Shown: positions 35,510 to 43,327, counted from the stretch's first letter. The stretch: DNA of 64,000 nt from an uncultured Sulfurovum sp. (GCA_902727855.1 CACVAS010000117.1:1-64000), one strand, 5' to 3'. Made by a program: numbers and translations. Notes: a model not told the origin generated them from the letters alone.

Positions 35510-35986
35510 CTATTTATGCTCATGTTTATCTGCAACATAGTAAGGTGATAAACCCTCTACGCTTTTAGTAAGTGCCTCTCCAAATTTCCCATCTGCATTT
35601 TGTTTTGCCTTCATAGCAGCAACGATGACAGCGTGGTGTTTTGCTAAACGTTCAGAATAATCTTTTTGATCTGTTTTAACACGTTGTGTTAAAAAGTAAT
35701 CACTAATTGTAGAGATAATTTTTTGTGCATGTTGTTCTTTAGTCATGACCCATCTAGCTATTTGATTTTGTGACTGTGCATCTGTTTTACCTGCAAGTTC
35801 ACCTATGAGTTTCATAGACTTTGATACTGTTGAAGCATCTTCAAGCATAGCAGTTACACGAGCACTGTCATCGTAAATACCACATGGTACTTGACAGTGT
35901 GCTTGTAACACTTGTGGAGCGACAAATAGTGTACCTACGATGGTCATGGCAGAGCTAAGTATTATTTCTTTTAATCTTGTTTTCAT
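35510..35986 (-). CDS. sodN: Nickel-containing superoxide dismutase with Sec-type signal peptide
   Basis: NiSOD disproportionates superoxide. The mature N-terminus carries the nickel hook HCxxPCGxY. Here that motif appears directly after a signal peptide as HCQVPCGIYDD (residues 30-40), preceded by TIVGTLFVAPQVLQA. Cleavage after Ala29 would expose His30 as the free N-terminal amine needed for nickel binding. The mature part (129 aa) keeps the helical bundle pattern, for example WVMTKEQHAQKIISTISDYF. Classical NiSODs have a short propeptide removed by SodX. The leader here looks like a signal-peptidase substrate instead, so the enzyme is predicted to be periplasmic. No sodX gene is adjacent. 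Confidence 0.9.
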   Translation of the reverse strand: MKTRLKEIILSSAMTIVGTLFVAPQVLQAHCQVPCGIYDDSARVTAMLEDASTVSKSMKLIGELAGKTDAQSQNQIARWVMTKEQHAQKIISTISDYFLTQRVKTDQKDYSERLAKHHAVIVAAMKAKQNADGKFGEALTKSVEGLSPYYVADKHEHK

Positions 35987-36020
35987 AAGATTTTTCCTTT
36001 TTTAAAATGATAACGTACGA

Positions 36021-36048
36021 TACTCATGTAATGAGTACAATGATTATA
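36021..36048 (-). promoter_or_regulatory. Likely sodN promoter with a palindromic operator candidate
   Basis: On the minus strand a TATAAT box lies at 36043-36048. Just downstream, at 36021-36037, is the palindrome TACTCAT-GTA-ATGAGTA, about 35 bp ahead of the sodN ATG. Its position at the expected transcription start fits a repressor site; the regulator is unknown. Confidence 0.35.
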
Positions 36049-36146
36049 GGTTATTAATCTAAAATATAAATAAAAATCATGCCATTTACTTTACCGTATA
36101 AGTCAACTTCAACTATACTTCAAGAAACAAAAGTAAGTTGGGAATT

Positions 36147-37295
36147 ATGAAACTAAGTAACAGAGCACAAAATATAGCACAATCAGAAATAAGAGCCATG
36201 TCCATTCTTTGTAGTGAGAAAAAAGGTCTTAATATGGCTCAGGGGCTGTGTGACCTAGAAGTACCTCTTCCTGTGGTTCTTGGTGCAAAAGAAGGTATAG
36301 ATGGTGGCAAAAACACCTATACATCAGCCTATGGTAACTACAAACTAAGAGCTGCCATCGCTAAAAAGCAAAATGACTTTTATGACCAAGGCATAAAAGT
36401 AGACAACGTACTAGTAAGCCTTGGTGCTACGGGTGCGTTTTATGCTACAGCTATGTCACTGCTCAATGAAGGGGATGAAGTCATCCTTTTTGAGCCTTAC
36501 TATGGCTACCATGTAGCAACACTAGAGTCTATAGGCTGTAAAATAAAGTTTATCAGAACCACCCTACCAGAGTATGCCATAGACTTTGAACATCTAAAAA
36601 GCCAGATATCTGAAAACACCAAAGCTGTACTCATCTGTAATCCATCCAACCCAAGTGGTAAGGTTTACACAAGAGACGAGTTAGAAACACTCTCCACCAT
36701 CATCAACAACAATGACCTCTTCCTCTTTAGTGATGAGATGTATGAACACTTCATCTATGATGGCTTAGAATTTGTCTCTGCACTTAGTGTAGAGAGTCTC
36801 AAAGAAAGAACTGTTGTCATCTCTGGCTTTTCTAAAATCTACTCTATCACAGGGTGGAGACTTGGCTATGCCATCACGTGTAAAGAAGTCATCGACGCAG
36901 CCTCAGCGTTTAACGACTTAGTCTACGTCTGTCCTCCTGCCCCACTACAACAAGGCATACTCAAAGGTCTAAACGAACTACCAAAGTCTTACTACACAGA
37001 CGTGGCAGTAGAACACCAAGTAAAAAGAGACAAGTTCATTAAAGCGCTAAACGATGCAGGTTTGAGTGCCGAGTACGTCAAAGGTGCGTACTATGTGCTA
37101 GCAGATATCTCTAAACTTGAAGGTGCAGATGACAAAGAGAAGGTCATCACCCTACTTGAAAAAACAGGCATCGCTGCTGTGCCTGCTAGAGCATTTTACA
37201 AAGAGAGTGAAGGCATTAATTTAGCGAGGTTTTGTTTCTCTAAGAAAGAAGCAGAGTTAGATGAGGCTATTGAGAGGTTGAAAAGTCTTTCATAG
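36147..37295 (+). CDS. Class I/II pyridoxal-phosphate aminotransferase
   Basis: The 382-aa protein is a fold-type I aminotransferase, probably acting on aspartate, aromatic or related amino acids. Recognisable blocks are SLGATGAFYATAMSLL, NPSNPSGKVYTRDEL, FSDEMYEHFIYDG and the PLP-lysine motif ISGFSKIYSITGWRLGYA (Lys near residue 232). The ATG at 36147 follows GGGAA; a TTG nine bases upstream is less likely. The DNA is richer in G+C and in CTC/ATC/ACC codons than the neighbours, which may indicate a different history. It is flanked by intergenic DNA and stands alone. Specific substrate is not assignable. Confidence 0.88.
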   Translation: MKLSNRAQNIAQSEIRAMSILCSEKKGLNMAQGLCDLEVPLPVVLGAKEGIDGGKNTYTSAYGNYKLRAAIAKKQNDFYDQGIKVDNVLVSLGATGAFYATAMSLLNEGDEVILFEPYYGYHVATLESIGCKIKFIRTTLPEYAIDFEHLKSQISENTKAVLICNPSNPSGKVYTRDELETLSTIINNNDLFLFSDEMYEHFIYDGLEFVSALSVESLKERTVVISGFSKIYSITGWRLGYAITCKEVIDAASAFNDLVYVCPPAPLQQGILKGLNELPKSYYTDVAVEHQVKRDKFIKALNDAGLSAEYVKGAYYVLADISKLEGADDKEKVITLLEKTGIAAVPARAFYKESEGINLARFCFSKKEAELDEAIERLKSLS

Positions 37296-37420
37296 ACTCT
37301 ATATCTCCTCATTCATATCATTGTATTATACTCAATTGATATATTTTTAATCAGTAAATTGTATTTTATATACTCTTCTCTATGTTAAAGTCTATTAGAT
37401 AGATATTTAAAGGAGTAAAT

Positions 37421-37786
37421 ATGAAATTATGTTTTTATACTAAACAAGGAAAACTTTTTGGTTATTGTGAGGATAGAGAGAAACTCTATACTTTAGAAGG
37501 TAACCCTGTAGCATACATTGAGGGAGAAGACCTCTATGCTTATTCAGGTGCTCATCTTGGGTTTGTAGAAGAAGGAGATATATGGGATCATAAAGGGGAT
37601 ATGCTTCTTTTTACAGATAGTACCAGATATGGTGTTGGACCACTAAAGCCAAAAAAACATTTAAAGTCTTTTAAAAAATTAAAAAAATGTACACCTTTAA
37701 AAGGTACTAAGGTACTCAAACCTTTAAAGCAGTTAAAGAGTAAAAAGTGGTCATCATCTAACCCTGTAGATTTTTTTGGCGTATAG
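37421..37786 (+). CDS. 4-fold beta-flower domain protein
   Basis: The 121-aa protein contains short repeated beta-hairpin units: KQGKLFGYCEDREKLYTLEG, NPVAYIEGEDLYAYSGAHLG, FVEEGDIWDHKGDMLLF. This is the pattern of the 4-fold beta-flower family (G-x-P-V-A-Y and H-L-G-W/F motifs). The C-terminal 45 residues are very Lys-rich (KPKKHLKSFKKLKKCTPLKG). It is cytoplasmic with no signal. Function is unknown. It has a good RBS (AAAGGAG). Confidence 0.7.
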   Translation: MKLCFYTKQGKLFGYCEDREKLYTLEGNPVAYIEGEDLYAYSGAHLGFVEEGDIWDHKGDMLLFTDSTRYGVGPLKPKKHLKSFKKLKKCTPLKGTKVLKPLKQLKSKKWSSSNPVDFFGV

Positions 37787-37799
37787 CTAGTTTATCTAC

Positions 37800-38618
37800 T
37801 TAAGTGATAATCTCTAAATTTTGATCAATTAAGATTTTATCAAAATGTATTTCAAGCGTAGTGTCTACCATCAGTGCTGTTGAATAAACGCCACTTTGCA
37901 CTACTGTAGGAGAGATAACACTTGCAGAGAGTATCTGGCTTTGTAAATCATCTGTATGCATAATATGAGAATATGTTTTTCCTTCTACCGTTTGATTTCT
38001 TTCATAAGAAGCTGAAGTTGTCAGTGCTTGATTAGTAAGATAAACATCTTGTAAGTACTCTTTAGGATTGAGAGGATTTTTGATGCCTATTTTAAAACCT
38101 TTGCCATCAGGCTTTCTACCTAAGGCATAGATGTCTCCACCAAAGTTAATGAGTGCTGCTTTCAACTTAGCTTTTTTGACTATTTTTACGGCATTATCTA
38201 CAGCATACTCTTTAATAAACCCACCTAGGTCTATTTTTGTATGTGGGTTTGTAAAATGTAATTTATCTCTTTTAATTTCAAAGTGCTCACTCCCAACAAA
38301 AGCACTTAACCTCTCTTTGTCTTTCTCTATCTCTTCTATAGTCTTGTATTGCATGCTTTGTTTTAACGTACCTACAGTCACATCAAAGATGCCTTTGGTG
38401 TGGGTATAAAAAAGTTTTGCTTGTTTGAGTACTTCTTTGGTTTGGTAGTCTAAGGTATTTGTTTCTCGTTGATTGAGTGCAGAAAGATAAGAGTCAGGGT
38501 TATAGAAGTTGTATTTACTTTCTAATTTTTTAGATGCTCCCAAAATATCAGTAGCAACTTCTCTTGCTTTCTCCTGTGAAGATGCAAAAAGGTGCACTTC
38601 ACAAGGCGTAGTCATCAC
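37800..38618 (-). CDS. apbE: FAD:protein FMN transferase (ApbE)
   Basis: ApbE transfers FMN from FAD to a Thr/Ser in the motif D-x-x-(S/T)-G-A-(T/S). The 272-aa protein has GIFDVTVG, KIDLGGFIKEYAVD (the KG/EYAxD signature), LINFGGDIYALG, and the C-terminal Asp/Thr-rich metal site, YSTALMVDT. At this start (GTG at 38618 or ATG at 38615) no signal peptide or lipobox is visible. Frame-open residues upstream (IFKFT) resemble the family N-terminus but have no start codon. It is the last gene of an operon with tlpA, DUF4266 and DUF3570, and the DUF3570 protein carries three candidate target motifs. Confidence 0.93.
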   Translation of the reverse strand: MMTTPCEVHLFASSQEKAREVATDILGASKKLESKYNFYNPDSYLSALNQRETNTLDYQTKEVLKQAKLFYTHTKGIFDVTVGTLKQSMQYKTIEEIEKDKERLSAFVGSEHFEIKRDKLHFTNPHTKIDLGGFIKEYAVDNAVKIVKKAKLKAALINFGGDIYALGRKPDGKGFKIGIKNPLNPKEYLQDVYLTNQALTTSASYERNQTVEGKTYSHIMHTDDLQSQILSASVISPTVVQSGVYSTALMVDTTLEIHFDKILIDQNLEIIT

Positions 38619-38640
38619 AGTAAATTTAAATATATATCGT

Positions 38641-39780
38641 TTAGAATTTATATTTCATCCCTATTGTCATGAGTGTAGCTGTCATTTCAGTGATTGTGTT
38701 TTGTTGGTAGAATTGTGCCCCAACATTATAGCTCCAAGTCTCATCTTGCTTATAGTCTAAACTTGCTTTGTAAGTCAATGCATCAAAGTCACTTAATCGC
38801 TCATCACTAGAAGCATACGTTTCATTGGTAAAATGGTCTATATTTTCATTATAAAATTCTGCTTGTGTTTGCGTATAGTACCTAAGACCTGCACCTAGAG
38901 TAAGTTTTTGCGTTACATCGGTGTAAATGTTTGCTTCTAAGGTATGTGAAGTCACATCCCAATCATCTGTATACAATCTATAGGAGCCTACAAAAGAGGT
39001 ATCAGGAGTAAGGAGTTTATTGTATTGTGCTACAAATCCATACCCTACTCTTTTGTCTGGTCTATTTTCTGTTTCTAGTTTTGGGTTGATACTATTGTAA
39101 TCTCTTATAACAATGCCGTGAGGGTTGGTAAGATACCCATCATCAGAAAGAACAAACGCCGAGACTTTTAATGAGGAATCTTTACTCAATACCTGTGTCG
39201 CTCCTAGCTCCAAGTTAAATGTAAGTGAATCCTCTACATGACTAGCACCACTCTCTCCATCATAGTCTGCTTGAGCACTCGCACCCGTTTCACCATCATA
39301 GACCAATATTTCATTATAACTTACGGAACCACCAAAATGTAGTGCTGTGTTATGGGTACTATCAAGGTAGTGCATATACTCTAATGAACCCGTATATGAT
39401 TGATAGTCCTCTTCTCTTGAAAAGTCAAGACCTGTATAGAGTTCATCTCTGTTTTCCATTCTAGAAGTTAACATCAATGATGCGGCACTCCTTCTGTCTT
39501 CAAACTCTTGTAATCCTTTAAACAAATCACCATTTGCATTAGTCATAAAACTTGGCGTTGCACCACTGACTGCATCAAACATGAAATTGGCTTTAAGGTT
39601 GTAGTCTGTATTGAAGTCATAAGAGGCTTCTACCATAGGTGCAGAGACAGAGACTCTATCGTCACTTTCATCATACTGTAAGTATTCTACACTTACATAA
39701 TTTTCTGCATGAAGTAAAGATGAACTCACAAGAAGAGCCGCGGTAATACTAGAAAGTGTTAAAGATTTTTTTAATTGCAT
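38641..39780 (-). CDS. DUF3570 outer-membrane beta-barrel protein with three flavinylation-like motifs
   Basis: The protein (379 aa from the ATG at 39780) has a signal peptide (KKSLTLSSITAALLVSSSLLHA) and alternating beta-strand sequence ending in aromatic GMKYKF. It is an outer-membrane barrel of the DUF3570 family. Three D-x-x-(S/T)-G-A-(T/S) motifs occur: DAVSGAT (69-75), DGETGAS (162-168) and DGESGAS (174-180). The latter two sit in a tandem 12-residue repeat, YDGETGASAQAD and YDGESGASHVED. They match the consensus for FMN attachment by ApbE, whose gene follows. The start is ATG 39780 rather than TTG 39786, because GGAGG (39787-39791) lies six bases ahead of it, inside the DUF4266 coding sequence. 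Confidence 0.88.
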   Translation of the reverse strand: MQLKKSLTLSSITAALLVSSSLLHAENYVSVEYLQYDESDDRVSVSAPMVEASYDFNTDYNLKANFMFDAVSGATPSFMTNANGDLFKGLQEFEDRRSAASLMLTSRMENRDELYTGLDFSREEDYQSYTGSLEYMHYLDSTHNTALHFGGSVSYNEILVYDGETGASAQADYDGESGASHVEDSLTFNLELGATQVLSKDSSLKVSAFVLSDDGYLTNPHGIVIRDYNSINPKLETENRPDKRVGYGFVAQYNKLLTPDTSFVGSYRLYTDDWDVTSHTLEANIYTDVTQKLTLGAGLRYYTQTQAEFYNENIDHFTNETYASSDERLSDFDALTYKASLDYKQDETWSYNVGAQFYQQNTITEMTATLMTIGMKYKF

Positions 39781-39992
39781 CCACAACCTCCACCAGAAAC
39801 ACCATAGCCACCTCTACTAGCTTCTTTTGAAAAGTAGGTATGTTGTTCAAATTTTCTTACTTCACTGTGCATGCCACCAAACTGCATACTCTCTTTGGCA
39901 AGTGCCTCTTTTTCCCAAGGTTTTACCTCTTCTATACCTGCACATCCCACAAATAACATAGACGCACATATACACCATAAACACTCTTTCAT
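39771..39992 (-). CDS. DUF4266 lipoprotein
   Basis: The 73-aa protein begins with a lipoprotein signal ending in LFVGC (lipobox Cys17). The family segment IEEVKPWEKEALAKESMQFG follows. The C-terminus is glycine-rich (RGGYGVSGGGCGCN) with two terminal cysteines, a hallmark of DUF4266 that may bind metal or a cofactor, or be a redox site for the TlpA-like protein encoded upstream. Start and stop overlap both neighbours (4 bp with tlpA, 10 bp with DUF3570), so the three are translationally coupled. Confidence 0.88.
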   Translation of the reverse strand: MKECLWCICASMLFVGCAGIEEVKPWEKEALAKESMQFGGMHSEVRKFEQHTYFSKEASRGGYGVSGGGCGCN

Positions 39993-40432
39993 TGTAGTCC
40001 TTTTATATCATTAGTAATTTTTTTATCTATATCTTTAATAGCCCCAATCTGTGAGCCTAAAACCTTTGAATTTTTTATATAATACAAAGCAGGTACACCA
40101 GCAGGATTAAATCTAGTAATCAAGCTTTTATCTGTATCATAAATAACGCTAAAGGGCACCTTTAGTTTAGAGACAAAGTTTTTACCTTTGGCTATGTCAT
40201 CATCTACATTCACGCCAATAACTTGAACAACTTTGTCATTATGTACTTTAGCAACGAGAGGAAGCTCTTTCTTGCAAGCATGGCACCATGAAGCAAAAAA
40301 ATCAACCACATACAGAGTATCTTTTTTCAAATTTAATTTTTCAGATACTTTGGTATCTAAGGTATCACCTATGTTGTATGCCATCAATGAATAGGTAAAA
40401 AATACTGTTACACTCATTATTTTTTTAAGCAA
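39989..40432 (-). CDS. TlpA/ResA-like periplasmic thioredoxin
   Basis: The 147-aa protein has an N-terminal signal (KKIMSVTVFFTYSLMA) and a thioredoxin fold with active site CHAC (ASWCHACKKELPLVAKVH). A typical TlpA insertion is followed by cis-Pro PAGVPALYYI. It is expected to reduce or shuffle disulfides in the periplasm. It is the first gene of the tlpA-DUF4266-DUF3570-apbE operon, so it may keep the Cys pair of DUF4266 reduced (inference). The ATG at 40432 gives MLKKIMSV. Confidence 0.88.
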   Translation of the reverse strand: MLKKIMSVTVFFTYSLMAYNIGDTLDTKVSEKLNLKKDTLYVVDFFASWCHACKKELPLVAKVHNDKVVQVIGVNVDDDIAKGKNFVSKLKVPFSVIYDTDKSLITRFNPAGVPALYYIKNSKVLGSQIGAIKDIDKKITNDIKGLQ

Positions 40433-40543
40433 AGAAACTCCTAATATATAAAATCAAGTTATAATTCTACATCTATAGTATTAACACTTGGTAACAAACA
40501 TGTATAAATAGTTATACTTCAATCTGATAAAGGTGAGTGACTA

Positions 40544-40996
40544 ATGTCCAAAAAACAAATAAAAATACAAACTATAACGCCTAGATATGACGAGATAGAA
40601 GATAGGATTCGTCTCTCTCTTAATCATGAAGATACAGAAAACTGTATAGATTTTATGATGACACGTAGGTTTGTGTTAAAACTCTTACCCAGCATTGATG
40701 AATACATGCTCAAAGTCTATTATAAAGAGATGAACCAAGATACTACTACTCCTGCTAAACACAAAGGTGCACGTATTGGTAACCATAATGCATTAAAGCT
40801 TTATCAAGAAAATGCAGAATTGCTACTAGGTATTCAATTTTCTTTTATGGAAAAAAACAAACTTACCCAGCTTAAATTTAATACCAAATACACAGAGGCT
40901 ACCGTTACTCTTAATTATGAATCTTTTATGAGTATAGTGACACTTATTAGAGCTACAACTCCAAACTTTGATTGGGGAATATCTCCTGATTTTTGA
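40544..40996 (+). CDS. Hypothetical protein
   Basis: No family is recognised with certainty. The 150-aa soluble protein reads KKQIKIQTITPRYDEIEDRI, then RLSLNHEDTENCIDFMMTRR and ends NFDWGISPDF. Its beta-rich composition without membrane segments or cysteine motifs gives no functional clue. A good RBS (AAAGGTGAG) precedes the ATG at 40544. It runs divergently from the tlpA operon, 111 bp away, so the two may share a control region. Confidence 0.6.
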   Translation: MSKKQIKIQTITPRYDEIEDRIRLSLNHEDTENCIDFMMTRRFVLKLLPSIDEYMLKVYYKEMNQDTTTPAKHKGARIGNHNALKLYQENAELLLGIQFSFMEKNKLTQLKFNTKYTEATVTLNYESFMSIVTLIRATTPNFDWGISPDF

Positions 40997-41074
40997 TATA
41001 CCACTAATTATGATAAATAGAGTAATAGAGGGGTCTTTTGTACCTCAGATAAATAGTTATAAATTGAGGCAATA

Positions 41075-41410
41075 TTGGAAGTATTTAAACTAAGATTTTT
41101 CTTTGATGCTGGTTCTGGTATTTGTATGTGGTCTGCAAATGATAACTCTAAAGAAAAATTTGGTGATTATCCTATTGAGTGTAATCAGCTCCCAATTTCA
41201 GAAAACCTTTGGAGAAAACTTTCATATTTAACTGCATGGTATGACACCTGTATTGACTGGAGTTATCCACCCAATCCCACTCCTTGGAGTACATCAGAAT
41301 GTCATAGGTTTAATAAAGAAGTTTTATCGGTATTAAATGATGTGACACGAGAACTAGGCAAAGAATATATTATTCAAAATGAATTTAAATCTGTTATAGT
41401 TAATTCATGA
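41075..41410 (+). CDS. Hypothetical protein of a widespread small family
   Basis: The 111-aa protein begins at a TTG (41075; no ATG in the region) and reads FKLRFFFDAGSGICMWSAND then WYDTCIDWSYPPNPTPWST. A similar FDxGSGxCLWS / WYDTSLDWxYPPxPSPWS pattern is recalled in many bacteria as an uncharacterised protein, sometimes near toxin or immunity genes. No function is known. Its last 17 codons lie in a 69-bp sequence (41360-41428) that recurs at 43218-43286 on the far side of hipBA. The adjacent hipBA module may have inserted at this 3' end. Confidence 0.65.
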   Translation: MEVFKLRFFFDAGSGICMWSANDNSKEKFGDYPIECNQLPISENLWRKLSYLTAWYDTCIDWSYPPNPTPWSTSECHRFNKEVLSVLNDVTRELGKEYIIQNEFKSVIVNS

Positions 41411-41428
41411 CAAGCGTAAAAGCTGTTG
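41360..41428. repeat. 69-bp direct repeat R1 (3' end of the 41075 gene)
   Basis: Matches 43218-43286 at identical length with 3 mismatches by eye. It contains the last codons, stop and 18 bases beyond the stop of the 41075-41410 gene. The pair brackets hipBA. Confidence 0.92.
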
Positions 41429-41522
41429 AACCTCTATCAGAGTGCAAGCAACAAAACCAAACTAACGGTATAAAAATACTTAGCTAGCCTCACTCCACCA
41501 ACTTAAAATTCTTACGTATCTT

Positions 41523-42719
41523 TTATATTTTGTCATCACTTATACCTAGCTCTTTTGCGTATGTCTTAAAATCCTGTAAAACATTGATTTGCTCTGCTAG
41601 TATAGCTTTAGGGTTAGGTATATCAAATCTCTCTGCCATAAGCAGTAAATCTTGATGGTTCACCCCTTTATCTTTAAAGTTTATCTCCATTTGATGCCCA
41701 TAGGCAAATGTAGGAGAGATGTCATAAGCAGGAGACAGTGTCCAGATACCTTGCTTGTTCATAACAAAGGTATGATTTTTAGCATGATCATCTTGGTTAC
41801 CTGAGAGCACATTAAATACCATACGTTTATATGCTTCTTCTAGTGCTGCATAACTTTTAGTGACAGCCAGCGTAGCACGGAAAAACTTGTCATAATTCAT
41901 CATACTTCTATCTCTAAAATCTATATGTGTTATGCCTGCTAGTGTATGCATATGCAGAGGCTTACTGTTACCTACCCTGTCAAATCTTTTTACCGCAAGA
42001 TGACTAAGGTTATCATCTTGTATGATTTTGGTTTGTACTGTATCTATGCCGCATTGTTTTGCCATGTCTAAGTATGCTTTTTCTGCTAAAAGATTTTGGG
42101 AGGGAGTACTCTGTTCGTCTGTACCATCGAACTTTATCATCCAGTGTTCAAAGTCTTTGGGAAGATGCTCTTGTATGGCTATCATCTCTTTGCCATCATG
42201 ACTTAGCCCCACCGTTGCTTTTGCCTTTGCTCCACCCAAAGAGTCAGAAGAAATCCTAAAAATTTCTGGCAAAACATAAGAGACATCACCTCTCAATACT
42301 TTTTTGGACTCCTTTACAAGCTCGGATATTTCCAACACCTGCTTAACATCGTCACTTTGCTCATAAGATGGGTAAAACTCCAAAGCTCCTGCACCCCTGC
42401 TTCCTATGTAGAGTAATTTCTCTATCGCAGATATTTCATGAGGAGGTCTATTTTTATGTTTTAAAAAATAATTTTCAACTATCTTTGTTCCCCAACTGTC
42501 GGGCAATGCATCTGCAAATACCCCTGCTAATCCCTCAAAATATTCAAGATGGCTAGTCTCATAAACCTTTTTAGCTAGTGCTAAGTGCAGTGGTGAGATC
42601 TCTAATTTTTTTTCTAAAAAAGAACTGTCGTATTGAAAGTAAGTTTTATGCTTCATCTTAGCAATGATGCCTACCTCTTCTCCCCATAAACGCACATGAC
42701 ATTCTAAAGTATCACTCAC
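41523..42719 (-). CDS. hipA: HipA family toxin kinase
   Basis: HipA is a Ser/Thr kinase that phosphorylates aminoacyl-tRNA synthetases and causes persistence; it is held in check by HipB. The 398-aa protein has the N-terminal HipA domain (CHVRLWGEEVGIIA), the P-loop region SLGGAKAKA (161-168), the catalytic loop GNQDDHAKN (307-315; base Asp310), and a metal-binding PAYD (Asp333). All key residues are present, so it looks active. It overlaps hipB by 4 bp. The pair lies between 69-bp repeats (41360-41428 and 43218-43286). Confidence 0.93.
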   Translation of the reverse strand: MSDTLECHVRLWGEEVGIIAKMKHKTYFQYDSSFLEKKLEISPLHLALAKKVYETSHLEYFEGLAGVFADALPDSWGTKIVENYFLKHKNRPPHEISAIEKLLYIGSRGAGALEFYPSYEQSDDVKQVLEISELVKESKKVLRGDVSYVLPEIFRISSDSLGGAKAKATVGLSHDGKEMIAIQEHLPKDFEHWMIKFDGTDEQSTPSQNLLAEKAYLDMAKQCGIDTVQTKIIQDDNLSHLAVKRFDRVGNSKPLHMHTLAGITHIDFRDRSMMNYDKFFRATLAVTKSYAALEEAYKRMVFNVLSGNQDDHAKNHTFVMNKQGIWTLSPAYDISPTFAYGHQMEINFKDKGVNHQDLLLMAERFDIPNPKAILAEQINVLQDFKTYAKELGISDDKI

Positions 42720-43015
42720 TTTCGCACTCTTTTTTTCACATCTTTTTTCTGGTTTAATGCAGATTTCAAATCATCTATTTCAGCATGTTGGAAAAGTTTG
42801 TCTAGTTCTTCTACCAAAGAGAGTGCCCTTAGTATCTTTATAAGATACACCAAAGAGATTTTGCCACTTCTTTCAAAAACACGTATGCTACTGAGAGGCA
42901 CGGCAGACTTTTGGCTCAAATCACTCTGCCTTAAGTCATGAGATATACGTACAGTCTTTGCTCTATCTGCGATAAGTTTCAATATCTCACCATCTGTCAT
43001 AAGTGTTAAATTCAT
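42716..43015 (-). CDS. hipB: HipB-like helix-turn-helix antitoxin
   Basis: The 99-aa protein has a helix-turn-helix (KTVRISHDLRQSDLSQKSAV then PLSSIRVFERSGKISLVYLI, about residues 20-60) of the Xre/HipB type and a basic tail (KKDVKKRVRK). HipB proteins neutralise HipA and autorepress the operon. It precedes hipA on the minus strand with a 4-bp overlap, as expected. The start is a plain ATG at 43015. Confidence 0.88.
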   Translation of the reverse strand: MNLTLMTDGEILKLIADRAKTVRISHDLRQSDLSQKSAVPLSSIRVFERSGKISLVYLIKILRALSLVEELDKLFQHAEIDDLKSALNQKKDVKKRVRK

Positions 43016-43183
43016 ACCACTTATCCTTTATTTATGTATTTAATTACTATATTATAGTAGTTATTATCTGCTTTTGGCTTAATCTTTTTCTCGCTACCAT
43101 CATCCTCCGATTATAGTTTATACACATCTGCATATCGCAATTAACACATTTTTTATTTCTTTGTGTTGGTTTGAGTGGTGTTA

Positions 43184-43217
43184 GATATGCATTAGCACGT
43201 ACAACGTGGTAACGAGG
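43184..43217. repeat. Degenerate copy of the RAYT-associated REP palindrome
   Basis: Reads TATGCATTAGCACGTACAAC and on to ACGTGG. It matches the REP at 815-849 except for about 4 positions; the changes break two pairs in the arms. It ends exactly where repeat R2 begins. Confidence 0.75.
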
Positions 43218-43286
43218 AAAGAATATATTATTCAAAATGAATTTAAATCTGTTACAGTTAATTCATAACAAGTGTAAAAGCTGTTG
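43218..43286. repeat. 69-bp direct repeat R2 (beyond hipBA)
   Basis: Second copy of 41360-41428 (3 mismatches). It carries the 3' end of the 41075 gene without its 5' part, so it is a gene-end fragment and not a gene. Confidence 0.92.
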
Positions 43287-43302
43287 CTCGTTCAACAGCT
43301 CC

Positions 43303-43320
43303 AGCTACGGAACAAGAAAA
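43303..43320. repeat. 18-bp repeat flanking the GNAT gene, left copy
   Basis: AGCTACGGAACAAGAAAA, identical to 43856-43873 on the other side of the GNAT gene, in direct orientation. Confidence 0.85.
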
Positions 43321-43327
43321 TTTTACC

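Larger units (their letters stand above)
43016..43327. other. Intergenic junction: hipB promoter, decayed REP and repeat R2
   Basis: The gap of 312 bases between hipB and the GNAT gene contains no gene. It holds the hipBA promoter region, the REP-like copy at 43184-43217, the 69-bp repeat R2 and a hairpin CTGTTG-(6)-CAACAG at 43281-43298. The palindromes mark it as a recombination-prone junction. Confidence 0.6.
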
